Positions 17,798 to 26,001 of a DNA stretch of 64,000 nucleotides are shown in pieces (within the stretch, counting starts at the first letter, position 1; the number at the start of each line of letters is the position of its first letter). The stretch is from DATJPR01 sp963752915. GTDB lineage: Bacteria; Bacteroidota; Ignavibacteria; UBA10030; UBA6906. The translations under genes were made by a program, and so were the position numbers. The notes below the pieces were generated by a model, which made no database searches, had not been told where the DNA came from, and saw only the letters and a program-made list of their open reading frames with translations. The stretch covers positions 34,384 to 98,383 of the forward strand of contig CAVVZZ010000009.1 of the NCBI GenBank assembly GCA_963752915.1, written 5' to 3'.

Positions 17798-19258
17798 TCA
17801 AGAAAGCAACTGAAGGCGTTTGCGGATCTGTGCGACGTTCGCCTCGAACTTTGGATCGACACGCATTTGATCTTCGACGGACTGGTATGCATGGATTACA
17901 GTGCTATGGTCGCGTCCACCGAAGTGCAGGCCGATGGTTTTTAGCGAAGAGTTTGTTAATTCCTTGGCCAGGTACATGGCGATTTGCCGGGCCGTGACGA
18001 TTTCCTGTTTGCGCGTCTTCGCCCGCATGAGGTCATCAGCGATGCTGAAGTATTCGCAGACGGTCTTTTGAATGGATTCCACGGTAATCGGCGAGCGGAC
18101 ATCTCCCACCACGACTTTAACAGCCTCTCGAGCGAGGTCGATGGTGATTTCCCGACTGCTCAGCGAAGCCGCAGCAAGGAGATTGATCAGGCATCCTTCC
18201 ATTTGACGGATGTTCGATGTCACATTTGCCGCGATGAACTCGACAACCTCCTCTGGCAGTTCGATGCCGTCATCGGCGCTCTTCTTGCGGAGGATGGCGA
18301 TCCTCATCTCGAGATCCGGCGGCTGAATGTCAGAGGTCAGTCCCCATTGGAAGCGTGAGATAAGCCGGTCCTGGAGGCCTTTGAGCTCCTTCGGGGGACG
18401 ATCGGAGGACAGAACGAGCTGTTTTCCAAGCTGGTGGAGGACGTTGAATGTATGGAAGAAGCTGTCCTGCGTTTTTTCCTTTCCGGAGAAGAACTGAATA
18501 TCGTCGACAATCAGGATGTCCATGCTCCGGTAGAAATTCGAGAAATCATTTAACCGGTCGCGTGCGACAGCATCGATGAATTCCTGTGTGAAGCGATCGC
18601 TGGAGACATAGATTGCCCGCCGGGCTTTCCCATTCGAGATCGCGTAGTTCCCGATCGAGTGAATGAGATGCGTTTTGCCAAGACCCACGCCGCCGTAGAT
18701 CACCAGCGGGTTGAACGAGGTACCGCCCGGGTTGTTGGCGACGGCAAGGGCTGCCGCACGGGCGAGCTGATTGCTGTCACCCTTGATGAATTTGTCGAAT
18801 GTGTACCGGGGGTTCAACGAGCTCTGGAACGACGGCGCATCCGTCCTGATACTCACCGTGAGGGCGGGTTGTTGGGTCGTCGTGAACGTATCAGGTTGCG
18901 GAGGGAACTCCTTGAATTCGGGTCTGGGGGCCGGCAGGCTCACGCCAAAATCGCTCTCGGTGATGGGCTCCTCGGGTCCAAGAGCATACTCGAGCTGCGC
19001 TTCCTTGCCAAGAACGTTTGTAATGGTCGAGGAGATCACGCTATTGTAATGCTCTTCAAGCCAATCGTAGAAGAACTGGCTCGGTACTTGGACCGTGAGT
19101 TTTCCTGCACGAAGGTGCAGCGGGAGAACCGGTTCAAACCACGTCTTGAAACTCTGCGTGTTGACCTTTTCCCGGATGAGTTCCAGACAAGCGTTCCATA
19201 CCTCGCGAGCTTCGTCAGCGTCGGTTGGTCCCAGGTGAAGCAATTGTGCTTGATCCAT
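17798..19258 (-). CDS. dnaA: Chromosomal replication initiator protein DnaA
   Basis: 486 residues from ATG 19258; a GTG at 19291 would add 11 residues and run into a DnaA box, so I prefer the ATG. Domain I is at the N-terminus (VWNACLELIREKVNTQSFKTWFEP). A Pro-rich linker follows, then the AAA+ domain with Walker A GGVGLGKTH and Walker B LIVDDIQFFSGKEKTQDSFFH. The DNA-binding domain IV ends with the DnaA signature LHFGGRDHSTVIHAYQSV. It opens the origin and recruits the replicative helicase. Boxes upstream of the start suggest autoregulation. Confidence 0.98.
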   Translation of the reverse strand: MDQAQLLHLGPTDADEAREVWNACLELIREKVNTQSFKTWFEPVLPLHLRAGKLTVQVPSQFFYDWLEEHYNSVISSTITNVLGKEAQLEYALGPEEPITESDFGVSLPAPRPEFKEFPPQPDTFTTTQQPALTVSIRTDAPSFQSSLNPRYTFDKFIKGDSNQLARAAALAVANNPGGTSFNPLVIYGGVGLGKTHLIHSIGNYAISNGKARRAIYVSSDRFTQEFIDAVARDRLNDFSNFYRSMDILIVDDIQFFSGKEKTQDSFFHTFNVLHQLGKQLVLSSDRPPKELKGLQDRLISRFQWGLTSDIQPPDLEMRIAILRKKSADDGIELPEEVVEFIAANVTSNIRQMEGCLINLLAAASLSSREITIDLAREAVKVVVGDVRSPITVESIQKTVCEYFSIADDLMRAKTRKQEIVTARQIAMYLAKELTNSSLKTIGLHFGGRDHSTVIHAYQSVEDQMRVDPKFEANVAQIRKRLQLLS

Positions 19259-19608
19259 CGGAGTAGTAATAGGATAGCGATTTATCAACACGTCACTGTC
19301 GAGTTATCAACACTTTCATGCACACGCAGAAATCGATGCGTTTTCGGCAAGCCACGTACGAGAGATATCCACATGAGGGCGTGTGTCTTAACCATCCGTC
19401 ATTGAATCAGTTAGTTCGATTCTACCGACCTATGCACATGACAGGACTAGCAGATAAATTGAATTTGAAACAGAGAAGTTTGAGAGGACTACGTGAAGTG
19501 TGGTTATCCACAACTTGCAAACACGATTTTGAGGTCTATGCTCGATTAAATGTACTCCAGGAGTTGAGGCGAAGCAAGCGAAGAATTTTTTTTCTCGCTT
19601 CTCGTTTG
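19259..19608. other. oriC: Origin region, dnaA-rpmH divergent spacer with DnaA boxes
   Basis: Gene-free stretch between divergent dnaA and rpmH. DnaA-box-like sites are TTATCAACA (19282-19290), TTATCAACA (19304-19312), ATATCCACA (19365-19373), CTATGCACA (19430-19438) and the perfect TTATCCACA (19504-19512). An AT-rich segment lies at about 19445-19490. All listed boxes point the same way. They may serve both origin binding and dnaA autoregulation. Short open frames here lack any recognisable protein. Confidence 0.65.
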
Positions 19609-19637
19609 TTGTTTCTCTGGCATGCTTTTGCTATTAT
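19609..19637 (+). promoter_or_regulatory. Promoter of the rpmH operon
   Basis: TTGTTT at 19609-19614, a 17-base spacer and TATTAT at 19632-19637 form a good sigma70-type match. It sits 79 bases before the rpmH ATG and just right of the last DnaA box, so initiator binding at 19504-19512 could influence it. Confidence 0.5.
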
Positions 19638-19667
19638 ACGTTGCTCTGCCGGAGGGGATTAGCCGAG

Positions 19668-19685
19668 ACCGGCAACCGGTTTTTT
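19668..19685 (+). terminator. Small terminator-like hairpin in the rpmH leader
   Basis: ACCGG (19668-19672), loop CAA, CCGGT (19676-19680), then five more Ts. The stem is only 5 bp, so any termination would be partial. It lies between the rpmH promoter and the SD (GAAGGAG, 19702-19708), where it could act as an attenuator. Confidence 0.35.
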
Positions 19686-19715
19686 CGACATCAGCTTGAA
19701 TGAAGGAGTCTACGC

Positions 19716-19865
19716 ATGAAGCGGACGTTTCAGCCCCACAAGAGAAAGCGCAAGAACACGCATGGATTCCGCGAGAGGATGGCGACGAAGAACGGCCGGA
19801 AGGTGCTCTCCCGCAGACGTGCTCGCGGTCGGAAGAAACTTACGGTCAGCGATGAGCGTTCCTGA
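19716..19865 (+). CDS. rpmH: Ribosomal protein bL34
   Basis: 49 residues beginning MKRTFQPHKRKRKNTHGFRE, followed by RMATKNGRKVLSRRRARGRKKL, the almost invariant bL34 sequence. The ATG is preceded by GAAGGAG at 19702-19708. The C-terminus has a few extra residues (TVSDERS) beyond the common 44-46. It is a component of the large ribosomal subunit. It heads the rpmH-rnpA-yidD-yidC-mnmE-mnmG-rsmG block that runs away from the origin. The following 153 bases before rnpA hold nothing I recognise. Confidence 0.97.
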   Translation: MKRTFQPHKRKRKNTHGFRERMATKNGRKVLSRRRARGRKKLTVSDERS

Positions 19866-20018
19866 CGTTCCCCTGGTACATCATCCTGCAGAAGTCATGA
19901 GCACGATCCTCATATCGGTCCGTCCAGTGCAAACCGTGGAGCACGCGAGCTCGCGGACGAATCTTCCCATGAAGAGAATTCGATAGCGTAGACCTCCAAC
20001 TGCGTTGAAAGTCATTGC

Positions 20019-20408
20019 GTGGCACGGAGCCAGACGTTGCGCGGTCGAGGGGCGTTCGAGACCGTCTTTGCGCGCGGCAAGCGGGCGCAACGGCCACGTA
20101 TTCGGTGCGTATTCATCCTTGAAGCCGCAACGGAGAATGGTGTCAGGGTCGGATTTGCAGTTCCGAAACGAACCGGGAGTGCGGTGCGGAGGAATCGGAT
20201 GAAGAGACTTATGCGGGAAGCATTCTGGAGGGAGGAACAAGAGTTCACCGAACATCTCCGGCGCGCCAATCTCGCCGTCACGTTGGTCTTCGTCTTCAAA
20301 CCACCCCAGGATCCCGCAGCACTCGCGACAGTGCGGTTTGCGGAAGTGCATCGGGACATTTCCACACTGGTCGGCTCAATCCTTGCATGCGCGCAAACTC
20401 CGTCATGA
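20019..20408 (+). CDS. rnpA: Ribonuclease P protein component
   Basis: 129 residues from GTG 20019, with no nearer alternative start in frame. Opening SQTLRGRGAFETVFARGKR and the RNA-binding helix motif VRRNRMKRLMREAFW are diagnostic of the C5 protein, as is VGFAVPKRTGSAVRRNR. It assists the RNase P RNA in 5' maturation of tRNA precursors. Its stop overlaps the yidD start (ATGA). Confidence 0.95.
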   Translation: MARSQTLRGRGAFETVFARGKRAQRPRIRCVFILEAATENGVRVGFAVPKRTGSAVRRNRMKRLMREAFWREEQEFTEHLRRANLAVTLVFVFKPPQDPAALATVRFAEVHRDISTLVGSILACAQTPS

Positions 20409-20614
20409 AGACCATCGTCATTGCACTGGTTCGGCTCTATCAATGGACGGTGTCGCCGCTTCTCCCACCCAATACCTGTCGATTTACTCCAACATGTTCG
20501 ACCTACATGATTGATGCCGTGAAAAAGTACGGCGCGCTCAGCGGCACGTGGCGCGGACTGAAGCGCATCGGTCGTTGTCATCCGTTTCACCCAGGCGGGT
20601 ACGATCCTGCTTGA
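20405..20614 (+). CDS. yidD: Membrane protein insertion efficiency factor YidD
   Basis: 69 residues from ATG 20405, overlapping the rnpA stop by 4 bases. An ATG at 20387 would add six residues. The family pattern is complete: IVIALVRLYQWTVSPLLPPNTCRFTPTCS, the YMIDAVKKYG helix, and RIGRCHPFHPGGYDP at the end. YidD is a small amphipathic inner-membrane protein that helps YidC-dependent insertion. It lies 21 bases before yidC. Confidence 0.96.
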   Translation: MKTIVIALVRLYQWTVSPLLPPNTCRFTPTCSTYMIDAVKKYGALSGTWRGLKRIGRCHPFHPGGYDPA

Positions 20615-20635
20615 TTTATCGGAGCATTGAATTGC

Positions 20636-22429
20636 ATGGATAGCAAAAGCCCCATACTCGGTTTTATTCTCATCGGGATTCTTCTCGTCGTCTGGATGTG
20701 GTACATGACACCGTCACCGTCGCCGCAAAAAGCCGTCCCTCCGGATACAACGCATGCCATGCAGGCGCCGGTGGATACGGTGAAGGCTCGTCCTGTCGCG
20801 CAGACCACGCCGACCGATTCCATCGGCGATCGGTGGGGGCAGTACTTCCGGAGTTCGGCAACGGGAACGGACAAGGTCATCACGATCAAGACAGATCTGT
20901 ACACCGCCACATTGACGTCGCGGGGAGGTCTGATCCGTGAGTGGGAGCTGACGAAGTTCAAAACATGGGACATGAAGCCCGTTGAACTGGTGGACTACGA
21001 TCACCAGGGCGATCTGAGCGTACTGTTTACGTCGCAGGACGGGAGGCTGATCAACACGCACGATCTGTATTTTACCACCCCGCTCCCGTCGAACGATCAG
21101 ATCACGGTATCCGGGAACGAGAGCTATTCCGTCGATTTCACCCTGGCCGCCAGCCAGAGTTCCGCACTGATTAAACGGCTGACGTTCACGAACGGGCGGT
21201 ACGACGTGAAAACGGAGTTTATCTGGCGGAACATGGAGTCCATCGTATCGAATTACGAGTATCAGATCGTATGGGAGAGCGGCCTCCGCTACGCCGAGTA
21301 TAACAGCGTGGACGAATCGAGCTTTGCGATGGCCTATGCGATGATGGGCGGGGAAGTGAAGGAGGTCGATGCGACGAAAGTCAATGAGGTTCCGAAGTTC
21401 GACGCCAACGGGAACACCAGTTGGGTCGCGGCGCGGACGAAATATTTCACGCTCGCGATGATCCCGGAGGGGGGCCTTGCGCAGGGTGCGTATCTTGAGG
21501 GACACCGTCAGCTCACGCCCGACAAGGGCGACAAGGAATCCTATGTCGTTGCGTTGAAAATGCCCTTGAAGGGCGGAGCATCGGACAGCGCAAAGGTCGC
21601 GATCTTCCTGGGGCCTCTCGACTACGACCTCTTGCGGAGTTACAAGATCGGATTGGAGGAGGAGATGAGTCTGGGCGCGGCATGGATCATCCGACCGATC
21701 GCCGAGTACGTGATGCTCCCGGTCTTCCAGTTCCTTCATATGATTATCCCAAACTATGGACTTGTGGTCATTGCGTTCGGGGGCATTATCATGTTTGTGA
21801 CGCTTCCCTTGACGCGAACATCGACGCGGTCGATGCGGAAGATGCAGGCGTTGCAACCGATGATGGAGGAGATCAAAGCGAAGTACAAAGAAGACCCGCA
21901 GAAGATGAACCAGGCGGTCTGGAATCTTTACAAAGAGTACGGGGTCAACCCGGCGAGCGGGTGTCTCCCGATCCTTCTTCAGATGCCGGTCATGTTTGCG
22001 CTGTACGCGGTCCTTCGTTCGAACGTCGCTCTCCGCCAGGCGAGCTTTATCGGGTGGATCCACGATCTTGCCGTACCGGACGTTCTCTTTCATCTCCCCT
22101 TTACCATTCCCTTTTTCGGGATCACGGCGATCAGCGGACTTGCGCTGGCGATGGGTGCGACGACATTTGTGCAGCAGAAGTTGACGGTGACGGATCCGCG
22201 CCAGAAGGGGATGGTCTACATCATGCCGATTTTTCTGACGTTGGTATTCAACTCACTCCCGGCTGGGTTGAACCTGTACTACTTCACGTTCAATATTTTG
22301 AGCATTGGTCAGCGGCTCTGGATGAATCACAGCGCGAAGGATGAGCCGTTGAGAAAAGTTGAGCCGAAGAAGAAGAAGGCGGGTATGATGGGGAGAATCT
22401 CGAAGGATTTGCCGAAGCTGAAGAGGTAG
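20636..22429 (+). CDS. yidC: Membrane protein insertase YidC/Oxa1
   Basis: About 597 residues from ATG 20636; TTG 20627 is a possible upstream start. A first membrane helix (ILGFILIGILLVVWMWYM) is followed by a large periplasmic beta-sandwich domain (about 70-340), as in Gram-negative YidC. The conserved Oxa1 core has helices at AAWIIRPIAEYVMLPVFQFLH, NYGLVVIAFGGIIMFVTLPLT, GCLPILLQMPVMFALYAVL and the final MPIFLTLVFNSLPAGLNLYYF. The cytoplasmic coiled loop SMRKMQALQPMMEEIKAKYK is present. The C-terminus is Lys-rich, as expected for ribosome contact. It inserts membrane proteins alone or with SecYEG. Confidence 0.97.
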   Translation: MDSKSPILGFILIGILLVVWMWYMTPSPSPQKAVPPDTTHAMQAPVDTVKARPVAQTTPTDSIGDRWGQYFRSSATGTDKVITIKTDLYTATLTSRGGLIREWELTKFKTWDMKPVELVDYDHQGDLSVLFTSQDGRLINTHDLYFTTPLPSNDQITVSGNESYSVDFTLAASQSSALIKRLTFTNGRYDVKTEFIWRNMESIVSNYEYQIVWESGLRYAEYNSVDESSFAMAYAMMGGEVKEVDATKVNEVPKFDANGNTSWVAARTKYFTLAMIPEGGLAQGAYLEGHRQLTPDKGDKESYVVALKMPLKGGASDSAKVAIFLGPLDYDLLRSYKIGLEEEMSLGAAWIIRPIAEYVMLPVFQFLHMIIPNYGLVVIAFGGIIMFVTLPLTRTSTRSMRKMQALQPMMEEIKAKYKEDPQKMNQAVWNLYKEYGVNPASGCLPILLQMPVMFALYAVLRSNVALRQASFIGWIHDLAVPDVLFHLPFTIPFFGITAISGLALAMGATTFVQQKLTVTDPRQKGMVYIMPIFLTLVFNSLPAGLNLYYFTFNILSIGQRLWMNHSAKDEPLRKVEPKKKKAGMMGRISKDLPKLKR

Positions 22430-22459
22430 TGAAAGCGGGCGCTCAGGCCAAGCTTGTGA

Positions 22460-22511
22460 GCCAGACGCAGGTGCCAGACACAAGTGCCAGACCTGCTAGC
22501 CAGACACCGAT
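22460..22511. repeat. Four 13-base units with conserved GCCAGAC
   Basis: GCCAGAC recurs at 22460, 22473, 22486 and 22499, each followed by six variable bases. GCAGGT (22467-22472) and ACCTGC (22491-22496) within the array are complementary, so the middle can fold. It lies between the yidC stop and its terminator. The GTGCCAGACAC words resemble small REP-like palindromes, but no REP transposase is in the window. Confidence 0.6.
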
Positions 22512-22539
22512 GTTCGGAATAGAGTCTGACTGGATTACG

Positions 22540-22563
22540 AAGGGGCCGATTCGGCCCCTTTTT
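22540..22563 (+). terminator. Intrinsic terminator after yidC
   Basis: AAGGGGCCG (22540-22548), loop ATT, CGGCCCCTT (22552-22560), followed by TTT. The 9-bp GC-rich stem with a short loop is a textbook Rho-independent terminator. It would separate rpmH-yidC transcripts from mnmE. Confidence 0.85.
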
Positions 22564-22628
22564 CGTTGTGCTTTTGCGTTGCACCCCGGAAGTTTGTAGT
22601 TTTTGAAGTACCGCGAGAGAGAACCCCT

Positions 22629-24017
22629 GTGGTCCGGAATGAGGATACCATCGCTGCAATCGCGACTGCACCTGGTCCTGCGGCGATTGCGGTCATACGT
22701 GTCTCAGGCCCCTCTGCGATCCGAATCGCGGCTGGGTGCTTCAGAGGACGGACGCCGCTCGAGAATGTGCGGAGTCAGTCGGTCGTGCACGGGATGATTG
22801 TTGACGGATCGGGTGAGCCTGTTGATGAGGCAATGGTTACCGTGTTTCGCTCGCCGCGGTCGTACACGGGAGAAGACGTTGTCGAGATCAGCTGTCATGG
22901 CGGGACGCTGGTGGTGGGGGAGGTCCTGGAGGCAGTTTGCAGGTGCGGAGCGCGGCTGGCGTTGCCGGGGGAGTTCACGCGCCGGGCGTTCTTAAACGGC
23001 AAGATGGATCTCTCGCAGGCCGAAGCGGTGATGGAGATGGTGAGTCTGCAGAGCAGAGCATCGGCGAGGGTTGCGGTAGCGCAGCTGGAGGGGAAGCTCG
23101 GGAAGGCGGTCGGCGAATTGCGGCGGAGTCTCGTCGATCTATGTGCGTTATTGGAGCTCGAGCTCGACTTTGCCGAAGAGTCGCTCGAACTGGTCGGGTC
23201 AGAAGAGACACGACGCCGATTGAGTATCGCAGCCGTGGAGGTCCGTCGCCTCGGCGAAACCTATACGGAAGGAAAGCGAATTCGTGACGGACTGAGCGTT
23301 GTTCTTACAGGGAAACCGAATGCCGGCAAATCTTCCCTGTTCAATGCTCTCTTGAAAGAGTCTCGCGCCATTGTGACTCCCATCCCGGGCACAACGCGCG
23401 ATACGCTTGAAGAACTTGTTGAATTGAAGGGATTTCTCTTTCGTTTGTCGGACACGGCTGGGATCCGCCCGACAGAAGATCTCATCGAACGCGAAGGTGT
23501 CGAACGAAGCGAGAGGGCGAAGGCGGGAGCGGATGTGATTCTTCTTGTGGAGGATCCTGCTGATCCAATAGGGGAGGAGCAACTTCGCAAACTGAACGAA
23601 AGTCTCGATAGATCTCAGAGTGCTCTCCTGGTAATCAATAAGTGCGATCTCTTCGACACGGCTGGACAAGCCCAGCGTCTTGCTTCAGACCAAAAAGGGA
23701 TCCCCTCTGTTCTGGTCTCTGCAAAGACAGGATGGGGATTGCAGGATCTTGAGAAAGCTCTTTGTCGGCTCGTTACCGATGGAGAGAGGTCGGAGACTGA
23801 GCCCATTCTGCTTATCAATAGAAGACACTACGAAGCTTTTCGGAGAGCTGCGGAGATCCTGGAGGGGGCATGCGAGAATTGGGAGAAATTCCACTCAAAC
23901 GAAATGGCGGCAATCGATATCCGGGAAGCGGCAAGGCACTTGGGGGAGATTACCGGAGAAATTACCACTGATGATATCTTGAATTCGATATTCAGCAAGT
24001 TCTGTATAGGAAAGTAA
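22629..24017 (+). CDS. mnmE: tRNA modification GTPase MnmE
   Basis: 462 residues from GTG 22629, which places MVRNEDTIAAIATAPG at the start as in the family. Longer in-frame starts run back into the terminator. The N-terminal folate-binding domain (YTGEDVVEISCHGG, LPGEFTRRAFLNGKMDL) is followed by helices and an inserted G domain. The G domain has G1 GKPNAGKSS (228-236), G2/G3 PGTTRD and DTAG, and G4 NKCD. The C-terminus is FCIGK with the catalytic-type Cys. With MnmG it forms the xnm5 group on wobble uridine 34 of certain tRNAs. mnmG follows 123 bases later. Confidence 0.97.
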   Translation: MVRNEDTIAAIATAPGPAAIAVIRVSGPSAIRIAAGCFRGRTPLENVRSQSVVHGMIVDGSGEPVDEAMVTVFRSPRSYTGEDVVEISCHGGTLVVGEVLEAVCRCGARLALPGEFTRRAFLNGKMDLSQAEAVMEMVSLQSRASARVAVAQLEGKLGKAVGELRRSLVDLCALLELELDFAEESLELVGSEETRRRLSIAAVEVRRLGETYTEGKRIRDGLSVVLTGKPNAGKSSLFNALLKESRAIVTPIPGTTRDTLEELVELKGFLFRLSDTAGIRPTEDLIEREGVERSERAKAGADVILLVEDPADPIGEEQLRKLNESLDRSQSALLVINKCDLFDTAGQAQRLASDQKGIPSVLVSAKTGWGLQDLEKALCRLVTDGERSETEPILLINRRHYEAFRRAAEILEGACENWEKFHSNEMAAIDIREAARHLGEITGEITTDDILNSIFSKFCIGK

Positions 24018-24034
24018 CTCAGCAGATTCGTCTG

Positions 24035-24062
24035 TTTCCCCATCTCCCTGTCTCCCCCTCCA
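24035..24062. repeat. Short pyrimidine heptad array after mnmE
   Basis: Four 7-base units TTTCCCC, ATCTCCC, TGTCTCC, CCCTCCA. About 20 bases on, the sequence turns purine-rich (GGGATGAATAGGGGG and on to 24107) and could pair with it. The pattern matches the other 7-base arrays in phase but is short, so confidence is moderate. Confidence 0.45.
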
Positions 24063-24112
24063 GTGATGCTCTAACGGGATGAATAGGGGGTGGGAAGAAG
24101 GGGCGGCTGGAA

Positions 24113-24128
24113 TGTTCCACGTGAAACG
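24113..24128. other. parS: parS-like site (one mismatch)
   Basis: TGTTCCACGTGAAACG differs at one end base from the ParB-binding consensus TGTTNCACGTGAAACA. It lies 12 bases before the mnmG start and 1.9 kb from a perfect copy. Two such sites flanking one gene near the origin argue against chance. Confidence 0.8.
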
Positions 24129-24140
24129 TGAGGGAATTGC

Positions 24141-25985
24141 GTGAAGGCAGATGTTGTGGTGATCGGCGGCGGGCATGCTGGAATAGAAGCGGCCCTTGCC
24201 TCGGCGAGAATGGGGTGCGATACAGTGCTCCTTACGATGGACGTTAATGCCATTGGCAGGATGTCCTGCAACCCCGCGATCGGCGGAACAGCCAAGGGAC
24301 AACTGGTAAGAGAAATTGATGCATTGGGCGGCGAGATGGGGAAACTCGCGGATGCGACCGGCATTCATTTCCGGATGTTGAACACGTCGAAAGGTCCGGC
24401 GGTATGGTCGCCACGATGTCAAAGCGACAGGGATTGGTATAGCCGGGAGGCAAAGAGAAGAATTCTGGACCAGAATAGACTGACGGTGCTCCCGGATTCG
24501 ATGATCGATATCATCATCGAACAAGGGAAAGTCCTAGGTCTCAAGACATTGACCGGAAGTGAGATCCGCTGCACGTGCATTGTTTTATGCAGCGGGACAT
24601 TTCTGAATGGGCTCATGCATGTCGGTGAGCGTTCCGCCATAGGCGGACGATTCAACGAGCCGGCATCGAGTGGATTGTCGGACCGCTTACGTTCCCTCGG
24701 TTTTGAAGTGGGAAGATTGAAGACCGGCACCCCCCCGCGCATCGATCGAACGACCGTTGATTTCGGAAAGACGGAGATGCAACTCGCGGACGCAGACCCG
24801 GTTCCGTTCTCATTTCAGACCAAGCGCATTGAGAACCGGCAGATACCAATGTACCTGACGTACACGAACCAGAGGACGCATGCAGAACTCCGCAAAGGCT
24901 TCGACCGTTCTCCCATGTTCACCGGTCGGATAAAAGGAATCGGTCCGCGCTATTGCCCGTCCATCGAGGACAAGCTGAACCGCTTTGCCGACAGGGAACG
25001 TCATCAGCTCTATCTCGAGCAGGAAGGATACGATTCAGATGTCGTTTATGTAAACGGGTTTTCCACAAGTCTTCCCGAAGAGGTTCAACGCGCTGCGATC
25101 GTGACAGTTGCAGGTCTCGAGAACGTCACGATGCTCCGTCCGGGTTACGCCGTGGAATATGATTTCTTTCCACCCCACCAGGTGCAGCACACGCTGGAGA
25201 CGAAGCGCGTAAGCGGACTTTTCTTCGCAGGTCAAATCAACGGCACGAGCGGCTATGAAGAAGCGGCGGCTCAAGGACTGATCGCCGGGATCAATGCAGC
25301 GTGCAAGGTCAAGGGGCTTCCTGATTTCAGGATGGAGCGAAGTGATTCCTACATCGGCGTCCTCGTGGATGATCTCATCAACAAGAGTACAGACGAACCG
25401 TACCGCATGTTCACGTCCCGCGCGGAGTACCGTCTGCTCCTTCGGCAGGACAATGCGGACAGCCGATTGATGCGGCGGGGCCACGCTCTCGGATTGATTC
25501 CGTCATCCGCGATAGCGAGACTTGAAGAGAAGGAGAGAAGAGTACGTGCCGGAATCGAGGCGCTGCGGAGCGTACGGATTCCGACAAAGGGGATGACAGC
25601 CAATGGAGAGGACTCAATTCAAGATGGGTATCAACTCCTCAAGCGTCCGGAGGTGAACCTGAGAGCGATCCTCGCGACGTCTGTCGCACGGACCGACGAA
25701 GCCCTAATGGTGTTGAAGACCGACAGTGAAGCCGCACTCCAGGTTGAGACGGATATAAAATATGAAGGGTACCTCAAGCGGCAGGAAGAGGACGTCCGAC
25801 AATTCCACAAGAGCGAGGGGATGAAGATCCCGGAGCGGCTTGACTATCACAGCTTGAGTTCGCTTTCGGCGGAAGGAAGGGAGAAGCTGTCGAAGGTCCG
25901 GCCGGCGTCAATCGGGCAGGCCTCCCGGATCAGCGGCGTAACCCCGTCCGATGTGTCAGTATTGATGATCGCCCTCATGAGGTAA
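24141..25985 (+). CDS. mnmG: tRNA uridine-5-carboxymethylaminomethyl modification enzyme MnmG (GidA)
   Basis: 614 residues from GTG 24141. The FAD-binding GGGHAG (9-14) is followed by family blocks NPAIGGTAKGQLVREIDALGG, LCSGTFLNGLMHVGE, RLKTGTPPRID, FFAGQINGTSGYEEAAAQG and RAEYRLLLRQDNADSRL. The C-terminal helical domain for MnmE binding ends near VTPSDVSVLMIAL. It works with MnmE on wobble uridines. The gene is bracketed by two parS sites, the downstream one touching the rsmG start. Confidence 0.98.
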   Translation: MKADVVVIGGGHAGIEAALASARMGCDTVLLTMDVNAIGRMSCNPAIGGTAKGQLVREIDALGGEMGKLADATGIHFRMLNTSKGPAVWSPRCQSDRDWYSREAKRRILDQNRLTVLPDSMIDIIIEQGKVLGLKTLTGSEIRCTCIVLCSGTFLNGLMHVGERSAIGGRFNEPASSGLSDRLRSLGFEVGRLKTGTPPRIDRTTVDFGKTEMQLADADPVPFSFQTKRIENRQIPMYLTYTNQRTHAELRKGFDRSPMFTGRIKGIGPRYCPSIEDKLNRFADRERHQLYLEQEGYDSDVVYVNGFSTSLPEEVQRAAIVTVAGLENVTMLRPGYAVEYDFFPPHQVQHTLETKRVSGLFFAGQINGTSGYEEAAAQGLIAGINAACKVKGLPDFRMERSDSYIGVLVDDLINKSTDEPYRMFTSRAEYRLLLRQDNADSRLMRRGHALGLIPSSAIARLEEKERRVRAGIEALRSVRIPTKGMTANGEDSIQDGYQLLKRPEVNLRAILATSVARTDEALMVLKTDSEAALQVETDIKYEGYLKRQEEDVRQFHKSEGMKIPERLDYHSLSSLSAEGREKLSKVRPASIGQASRISGVTPSDVSVLMIALMR

Positions 25986-26001
25986 TGTTCCACGTGAAAC
26001 A
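25986..26001. other. parS: parS centromere site (perfect match)
   Basis: TGTTCCACGTGAAACA is an exact match to the ParB-binding consensus. It begins right after the mnmG stop, and its last base is the first base of the rsmG ATG. It lies about 6.5 kb from the DnaA boxes. parAB, often found after rsmG, is not here. Confidence 0.92.

Noticed and set aside
19318..19662. Small plus-strand gene in the dnaA-rpmH spacer
   Set aside because: The frame runs through DnaA boxes and the rpmH promoter, has no SD and resembles nothing.
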